Below are positions 22,871 through 27,981 of a stretch of DNA of 27,981 bases, in pieces. The notes under the pieces were generated by a model. It did not search any database, was not told the origin of the DNA, and saw only the letters and a list, made by a program, of their open reading frames with translations. Where the stretch lies: assembly GCA_934754975.1 (NCBI GenBank), contig CAKVKI010000003.1:1-27981 (forward strand), given 5' to 3'. The stretch comes from an uncultured Alistipes sp. Its GTDB lineage: Bacteria > Bacteroidota > Bacteroidia > Bacteroidales > Rikenellaceae. The first letter of the stretch is position 1, and each line of letters begins with the position of its first letter. Made by a program: the position numbers and the translations under genes.

Positions 22871-24367
22871 TTACTCGATCGTACCGATCTCGGTCTGAGT
22901 CAGGTTCGGGTTCTTGTTCATCGCCGTATTGCTGATCGGCCACAGCAGGATGTTCTTTTCATTCTCACGGCCTACGAGACTCGGCACCTCGTCGAAGACC
23001 ACTCCGAGACGGATAAAGTCCCACCAAAGCTTACCCTCGGCGCAGAACTCCTTCTCGCGTTCACGCAGAAGCGCGGCATAGACTTCCTCTTTGCTAAGCG
23101 TCTTGGGATAGAAGTTGGCTCGGTCGTAAGCGCGCTGCGCCACCAGGTTGAGCGCATCGACAGCGGCATCCTTCAGATTCTGGTCGTTCTTGATCTCGGC
23201 ATCGAACATCAGCAGGTCGGCATAACGGTAGACGATGATGTCCGAATCGAAAATGCGCGCCCCTTCGTTCCACGTACCGGCATATTTGTTGATCCAGCGG
23301 TGCGTCGTGTTGTTCTTCTCCGCATCGAGGAAGAAATCGTAGCTTACGCGCGCACGGGAATCCTCCACGCTGACGCCGTTCACGGTCGTCTCGTCGATCA
23401 CCTCGCGGAAGGCCTCGGTGAACATCGCCCACTGCTGATGGCTTCCCACCTTGACGGGATTTTCGACGTATTTCTCCGAAACGTACTGAATGGCGCAGAG
23501 CCAGTCGGACTGGAAACCGCCCTCCTTCTCGTCCTTCTTCATGCCCCAGGCGAAGATCACCTCCGGGTTGAGCTTGTTGGTCACCGAAAATATATCGGCG
23601 AAATTGCCGAGGAGCTGTTTGCCGGCAGCTGCCGCAGCAGCCAACGCGTTGTCGCAGGCCGTACGCGCATCGGCGAGCGCGGTCGCGTCCTTGCGCACCT
23701 TCGCCATCCAAAGGTAGTAATCCGTCTGCATGGCATAGGCGGCGGCAAGCGTCGGGATGTCGGCGCCCGACGACGATGCGTTCTTGAGGTAATCCACCGC
23801 CGCCCCGATGTCGTCGCCGACCTGCCGGAATACGACGTCCGCAGGATCGCGCGTGGGGAACAGTCCGTCCTGACCATCGGACTCGAAACCTGCCGTCAGC
23901 ACCGGAGCGTCGCCCCAGATACGGCCGATCCAGTAATAGCAGAACGCACGTACGAAGTGTGCGGCTCCCAACACCTGATTCTTCTGTCCCTCGTCCGTAA
24001 AGCCGATTCCCGGCACGTATTTGAGAATCAGGTTGGCGTGGTTGATGGTCGTATAGAGACTCGTCCAGTCCGCCTGGGCGTGCGTCGAAGCAATGTTGTT
24101 GGTATATACGAAGTCGCGCGAAGGCTGCGTTTCGTTCCCCTTCCCCCAAATCTGCGTGCGGTACTCGCCCCAGTACATATAGTCCGTAGCGAACGCCGCG
24201 CGGAAAGTACTCATCATGCCGTACATGTTGGCCAACGCATTCGACTGGCTGCCCCAGGCGTCGCCGCCCGTTACCTGCCCCTTCTGCGCGATGTCCAGAT
24301 CGCCGTGGCAGGAGACTCCGGCCCAAGAGAGGGTGACCAGGCACAATATTCCGAATATCTTTTTCAT
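22871..24367 (-). CDS. SusD/RagB-family outer-membrane glycan-binding lipoprotein
   Basis: The protein is the surface lid of a SusCD transporter. It is 498 aa with a lipoprotein signal (GVSC, Cys20). The N-terminal helical part shows the TPR-like pattern of the family (YTTINHANLIL, AAHFVRAFCYYWIGRIWGDAPVLT), and the end carries the typical LLREREKEFCAEGKLWWDFIRLG and NPNLTQ motifs. It follows SusC by 31 bases in the same operon. In sialic-acid loci of Bacteroides and Tannerella the SusD member is called NanU. Whether this one binds sialic acid is inferred only from the neighbouring sialidases, which are on the opposite strand and converge with it. Confidence 0.93.
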   Translation of the reverse strand: MKKIFGILCLVTLSWAGVSCHGDLDIAQKGQVTGGDAWGSQSNALANMYGMMSTFRAAFATDYMYWGEYRTQIWGKGNETQPSRDFVYTNNIASTHAQADWTSLYTTINHANLILKYVPGIGFTDEGQKNQVLGAAHFVRAFCYYWIGRIWGDAPVLTAGFESDGQDGLFPTRDPADVVFRQVGDDIGAAVDYLKNASSSGADIPTLAAAYAMQTDYYLWMAKVRKDATALADARTACDNALAAAAAAGKQLLGNFADIFSVTNKLNPEVIFAWGMKKDEKEGGFQSDWLCAIQYVSEKYVENPVKVGSHQQWAMFTEAFREVIDETTVNGVSVEDSRARVSYDFFLDAEKNNTTHRWINKYAGTWNEGARIFDSDIIVYRYADLLMFDAEIKNDQNLKDAAVDALNLVAQRAYDRANFYPKTLSKEEVYAALLREREKEFCAEGKLWWDFIRLGVVFDEVPSLVGRENEKNILLWPISNTAMNKNPNLTQTEIGTIE

Positions 24368-24398
24368 AATCCTATATTTAACTTAGTTTCTGTAATAT

Positions 24399-27300
24399 TT
24401 AGAAAATCACCTTGATCCCGAGCGAAATACGACGGATCGGAGGATAGTTGTTGTAACCTGCGGCGTTCGTACTCATCGTACCCACCTCGGGCGATACGCC
24501 CGGCACTGCAGTAAAGTAGTGCAGGTTGTTTCCCGCCAGCGTAATGGAAGCGCCCTGCATGCCCAGCTTCGAAACGAACTTCTTGGGCAGGTCCCACGCA
24601 AGGCTCAGCTCGCGGATACAGAGGTAGTCGCCTTTGAACGCAAAGACGTCCGAATCGTTTTTGAAGTTGGCCGAAATGCTCTCGCCGCCCGAATAGAAGC
24701 GGGCGTACTTGGCATCCGGATTCTGGGGCGACCAGGTATCGAGTACGCCGGCGTTCAGCGCCGTATTGCCCGTAAAGGTATTGATGAACTGGCGGGCCAT
24801 CTGGGCGTGGCGGATGGTGTGCCCGATAGCCCAATCGAGGTAGACGTTCAGCGAAAGGCCCTTATAACGGAATGTATTGCTGAGACCGCCCGTTGAGTGG
24901 GGCACGCTGTAACCGATCACGAATTTATCCTCGGAATTGATCTGCTCCACTTCCTCACCGTTTACGACGGCTTTGGTCGTACCGGGACGATTCACCCATT
25001 CGTAGTCGCCCATGTTCTTGCGTCCCTTCACGGTCGTGCCGTCGTCGGGATTGTAACCCTTCGAATAGCTGTCGTAGATCGCCGCGGCAAGCTGTTCGGG
25101 CGTACGGATGATGTGCTTCATCTTGAAGGCGACCACCTGATAGAGCGACTCGCCCTCGGCGATACCGCCGAAATACTCGTTGGTGTTGCCCACGCGGATA
25201 CCGTCCACACGGTTCTGGGGCAGGCCGTTGTCAGGCAGCTTCACCACCTTGTTCTTCACATAGCTCCACGTGAACTTCGACTCCCACGAAAAATTCTTTT
25301 TCACGATATTGCGGCTGGAGATCTCAAGGTCGAAACCATAGAAACGCACCTTGCCGATATTCGTCTTCACGCTCGAAAAACCGGTCGTGTTGGGCATATC
25401 CTTCGAATAGATCAGCTTGTCGGTCAAACGGTTGAAGTAGTCTGCCGTCACCATCAGGCGGTTATTGAACATCGACAGGTCAAAACCCGCATCCAGCTGC
25501 GTGGTCACCTCCCACTGCAAATCCTGATTGGGCATCACGGCGGGATAAAGGCCCGGATTGCCGTTGTAGAAGTTCACGTTGTACTTGCCGCGCGCGTCAT
25601 TTACCGAGATGTAGTTGTTACCGGTCTGACCGTAACTCACACGGAATTTCAGGTCGTCCACGACCCGCCGCGCAGACTCCATGAAGTTCTCCTCGGAGAT
25701 CATCCAGCCGGCGGACATGGCCGGGAAATAACCCCACTGATTGCCTTTGAGGAATTTCGACGATCCGTCGGCACGGAACGTCGCAGTAAGCATGTACTTC
25801 TTTTTATAGTCGTAGTTGATACGGCCGAAGTAGCTGAGCATCACGATTTCGGAGAAACTGCTCGTACTCGACGTACGGTCGGGCTGCGCCGTCAGCGTGG
25901 GCGTCAGGTCCGATCCTCCTCCCTCGGCGGAAGCGGCGAACGCATTGGTTTTATCGCGCGAATAGGAGTAACCGGCCATGGCCGAAAGGCTGTGCTTCTC
26001 GGCGAAGGTGCGGGAATAATTCACATAGGCGTCCAGTTTCGTACGCGTCAGTTCGTTGAAACTCTCCGTAGTCGGTGTCAGATTCGAGAAATAGCCGCGC
26101 TTGCGGAACGAGCTTTTGCGGGTCACGTGGTTGTAAGTCGATGCGTCCACCGTGGCTTTCAGCCCGTCGATAATCTCCCAATCTATTCCGCCTACGATCG
26201 AAAGCCGCTTGTTGCGGTTGTCGAAATCATAGATGTAGGCATAGTATTCAGGGTTCAGCGACGTAGCATTGTAACCGTACGCCGGCGTCACGCCGTCCGC
26301 CATGTAGCGTTTCATGGTGGGGGCTGCAGAGAGGGCGCGCGAGATGGCATTCATCTGGTTGTCGAACTCTTCGCTCCGGGCATCCGAATAATCGATCGTA
26401 GCGCGCACCCTGAGACGCTTCGCCACATTGGAGTTCAGGCTCAGGCGTGCGTTCAGCCGGTCGTACCCCGTACCCAGCGCCACACCTTCGTCTTTGGTGT
26501 AACCCACGCTGGCCGCATAGGAGGTCTTCTCCGTACCGCCGTCGATACCTATATAATAATTCTGCCACCAGTTGTCGCGAAAGAGGACGTCCTGCCAGTC
26601 GTTATCCTGGAAAATCAGCCATTTGGTATTGTCCAGCGGGTCGCGCATCTTCTTGTAGCCGGACGGCAGGGCCTCGCCCTCTTCGAGCCAGCGGGTCGAG
26701 TAGACAGAACTGGCGTCGTTGATCGAACTTGCCGAGAAACCCGACGTAAAGTTATTCATGGGGCTTGTGCCCTCGGCGATCGAGGTACGCACGATGCGGA
26801 TGTAATCCTCGGCGCCGAGCAGGTCGAAACGACGCTCGGCCTGCTGGAAACCGACATTGGCGTCGAACGTCACACGGGGCCCCATATTGCGCTTACCCGA
26901 CTTTGTGGTAATCAGCACAACGCCGTTCGAACCGCGCGAACCGTAGACGGCCGTCGAAGCGGCGTCCTTGAGTACCTCCATCGACTCGATGTCGTTGGGG
27001 TTGATACCCGAAAAAGCGCGTTCCACACCGTCCACCAGGATCAGCGGGTCGTTATTACCGTCGATCGACGAACCGCCGCGGATGCGGATCACGGGATCTG
27101 CGCCGGGCGTGTTGTTGCTGCTGTAAACACGCGCACCGGCGATCTTGCCCTTCAGCGCCTCGCCGAGCGTATTGACCGGCGTGCCCCTTACCAGATCGCC
27201 GTCGATCTTGGTCACGGCCGAAGTAATCGTACGGCGCGACTGCGTACCGTAGCCCACGACGACGATCTCGTCCATGCCCACTGCGGTCTGCGACATGACC

Positions 27301-27617
27301 ACGTCGAGGACGGTCCGGTTACCCACTTCGACGCGCTGAGTTTCGAAACCCAGAAAGAAAAACACGAGCGTCGCCCCTTTCGGCACCTCGATCGAGTACT
27401 CGCCGTCGCTGTTGGTGGTGGTACCCGTCGAGGTATTCTCGACAATAATCGACACGCCCGTCAGTTTTTCACCTGTGTTGTCCTTTACAACGCCCTTCAA
27501 GGCTACGTTTTGCGCCAAAGCACCTGCACACAGGAAAATTCCCAGTACGGAAAGCAGCATGCGCGCCACAAGGCCGGCTCTGCTTCTGTTTCTGTTCGTT
27601 GAGAAAACTTCAAGCAT
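24399..27617 (-). CDS. SusC/RagA-family TonB-dependent outer-membrane transporter
   Basis: The protein imports glycans across the outer membrane using TonB energy. It is 1072 aa. A signal sequence ends about residue 36 (AGALAQ); an in-frame Met20 would also give a good signal peptide. A carboxypeptidase-regulatory-like domain follows (about 38-110: LKGVVKDNTGEKLTGVSI, TNSDGEYSI), then the DEIVVVGYG motif (116-124) and the plug domain (about 128-242, with VDGVER and DAASTAVYGSRGSNGVVLITTK). The rest is a beta-barrel ending in KVIF. It is the first gene of the susC-susD operon. It may be the sialoglycan importer (NanO-like), but no specificity residues can be read. The long plus-strand frame opposite it is a shadow. 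Confidence 0.95.
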   Translation of the reverse strand: MLEVFSTNRNRSRAGLVARMLLSVLGIFLCAGALAQNVALKGVVKDNTGEKLTGVSIIVENTSTGTTTNSDGEYSIEVPKGATLVFFFLGFETQRVEVGNRTVLDVVMSQTAVGMDEIVVVGYGTQSRRTITSAVTKIDGDLVRGTPVNTLGEALKGKIAGARVYSSNNTPGADPVIRIRGGSSIDGNNDPLILVDGVERAFSGINPNDIESMEVLKDAASTAVYGSRGSNGVVLITTKSGKRNMGPRVTFDANVGFQQAERRFDLLGAEDYIRIVRTSIAEGTSPMNNFTSGFSASSINDASSVYSTRWLEEGEALPSGYKKMRDPLDNTKWLIFQDNDWQDVLFRDNWWQNYYIGIDGGTEKTSYAASVGYTKDEGVALGTGYDRLNARLSLNSNVAKRLRVRATIDYSDARSEEFDNQMNAISRALSAAPTMKRYMADGVTPAYGYNATSLNPEYYAYIYDFDNRNKRLSIVGGIDWEIIDGLKATVDASTYNHVTRKSSFRKRGYFSNLTPTTESFNELTRTKLDAYVNYSRTFAEKHSLSAMAGYSYSRDKTNAFAASAEGGGSDLTPTLTAQPDRTSSTSSFSEIVMLSYFGRINYDYKKKYMLTATFRADGSSKFLKGNQWGYFPAMSAGWMISEENFMESARRVVDDLKFRVSYGQTGNNYISVNDARGKYNVNFYNGNPGLYPAVMPNQDLQWEVTTQLDAGFDLSMFNNRLMVTADYFNRLTDKLIYSKDMPNTTGFSSVKTNIGKVRFYGFDLEISSRNIVKKNFSWESKFTWSYVKNKVVKLPDNGLPQNRVDGIRVGNTNEYFGGIAEGESLYQVVAFKMKHIIRTPEQLAAAIYDSYSKGYNPDDGTTVKGRKNMGDYEWVNRPGTTKAVVNGEEVEQINSEDKFVIGYSVPHSTGGLSNTFRYKGLSLNVYLDWAIGHTIRHAQMARQFINTFTGNTALNAGVLDTWSPQNPDAKYARFYSGGESISANFKNDSDVFAFKGDYLCIRELSLAWDLPKKFVSKLGMQGASITLAGNNLHYFTAVPGVSPEVGTMSTNAAGYNNYPPIRRISLGIKVIF

Positions 27618-27981
27618 ACTTCAAGATTTAAGTTAATAGTTAAGGTTAATAGTGAATTCGATATAGAGTTATGGTTTATTAAGTATTATTTAATGATGCA
27701 ATATAGCAATATTTTTTGAAAAAAAGCACACAGCAAGCCTTTTTGTATTATTTTATATAATATTTATTCGAAGATTAGATCGTCCGCCCGACTCCCAACG
27801 CCTACGCACCGGACAACAGACGCCCGCCGATGGGCGCCTTCGTGCGGGGGCAGACCGGGAAGTCCCCCCAATTCACGACGACGGCGCGCCCTGCGCAGGG
27901 CCATTGGGAAACACGCGATTGCAAATGCCGTCGCCGATCGAGACAAAACGGAGCGGGATGGCGATTTGAAAATCGTCATCC
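27618..27981. other. susC leader and upstream intergenic region
   Basis: The first 150 bases are AT-rich and should hold the susC promoter. The closest -7 candidate is TATATTGC (minus strand, 27705-27698), which is poor. A direct repeat GTTAATAGT lies at 27632-27640 and 27645-27653. At 27742-27768 lies a sequence shared with the FadR2 promoter. From about 27780 to the edge the DNA is GC-rich with small inverted repeats (for example around GCCCGCCGATGGGC, 27821-27834) and no gene I can support. Confidence 0.5.
27742..27768 (+). promoter_or_regulatory. AT-rich element shared with the FadR2 promoter
   Basis: TTTGTATTA, five extra bases, then TATAATATTTATT match the FadR2 promoter (minus strand, 17229-17208), where the same two blocks are joined directly. 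The arms TATTAT and ATAATA are inverted. It lies 125-151 bases upstream of the susC start, so it could be a regulator site. Confidence 0.4.

Noticed and set aside
24897..27602. Plus-strand open frame (901 codons) opposite susC
   Set aside because: The minus strand is an unmistakable SusC; no start signal or domain supports the antisense frame.
27764..27979. Minus-strand frame of 71 codons at the right edge
   Set aside because: Arg-rich with no motif or leader; it runs into the AT-rich element upstream of susC.

Overview
The window looks like chromosome of a GC-rich Bacteroidales member, most like Alistipes/Rikenellaceae. This is inferred from the SusC/SusD pair, a fused NuoCD, promoters of the Bacteroidetes type (TTTG, about 19 nt, TAnnTTTG), AT-rich leaders without Shine-Dalgarno sequences, and high coding GC. 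The species cannot be fixed from the sequence alone.

Region 1 (1-5554) is housekeeping. On the minus strand lie nuoA, nuoB and a fused nuoCD cut by the window edge, then a small exported hypothetical protein, then a rubredoxin-superoxide dismutase pair closed by a strong terminator. Divergent from rubredoxin is a plus-strand tryptophanase (tnaA). Region 2 (5555-6104) is a gene-free, pyrimidine-rich spacer with short direct repeats.

Region 3 (6105-22303) is an accessory locus that reads as a sialoglycan-utilisation system. On the plus strand are an N-acetylneuraminate lyase (NanA type) and a FadR/GntR regulator. A minus-strand operon (17163 down to 8163) encodes a second FadR regulator, a fused kelch mutarotase (NanM-like)/sodium:solute symporter, a glycyl radical enzyme (GRE) activase, a GRE, a Ser-type sulfatase and a GxDLY/SGNH esterase. 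Transporter, activase and GRE overlap by 1 and 4 nt. Divergent from it is a plus-strand operon of a second DHDPS/NAL-family aldolase and two GH33 sialidases, followed by a surface lipoprotein of unknown function.

Region 4 (22304-27981) holds a gene-poor, C-rich spacer with a G-quadruplex-capable repeat, then a minus-strand SusC/SusD outer-membrane import pair converging on the sialidase side.

Proposed working order (inference): sialidases release sialic acid outside or in the periplasm; the esterase and sulfatase strip O-acetyl and sulfate groups; SusCD brings glycans across the outer membrane; the NanM domain sets the anomer and the fused symporter imports it; the two aldolases split the 2-keto sugar acid. 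The least explained part is the GRE, whose radical Gly motif is intact but whose active-site Cys lies in GCNW rather than the GCxE of most characterised GRE dehydratases and lyases. A shared promoter-overlapping motif, CTATATTWGTMCTAC, precedes three transcription units and fits the FadR-family operator form, tying the locus together as a regulon.
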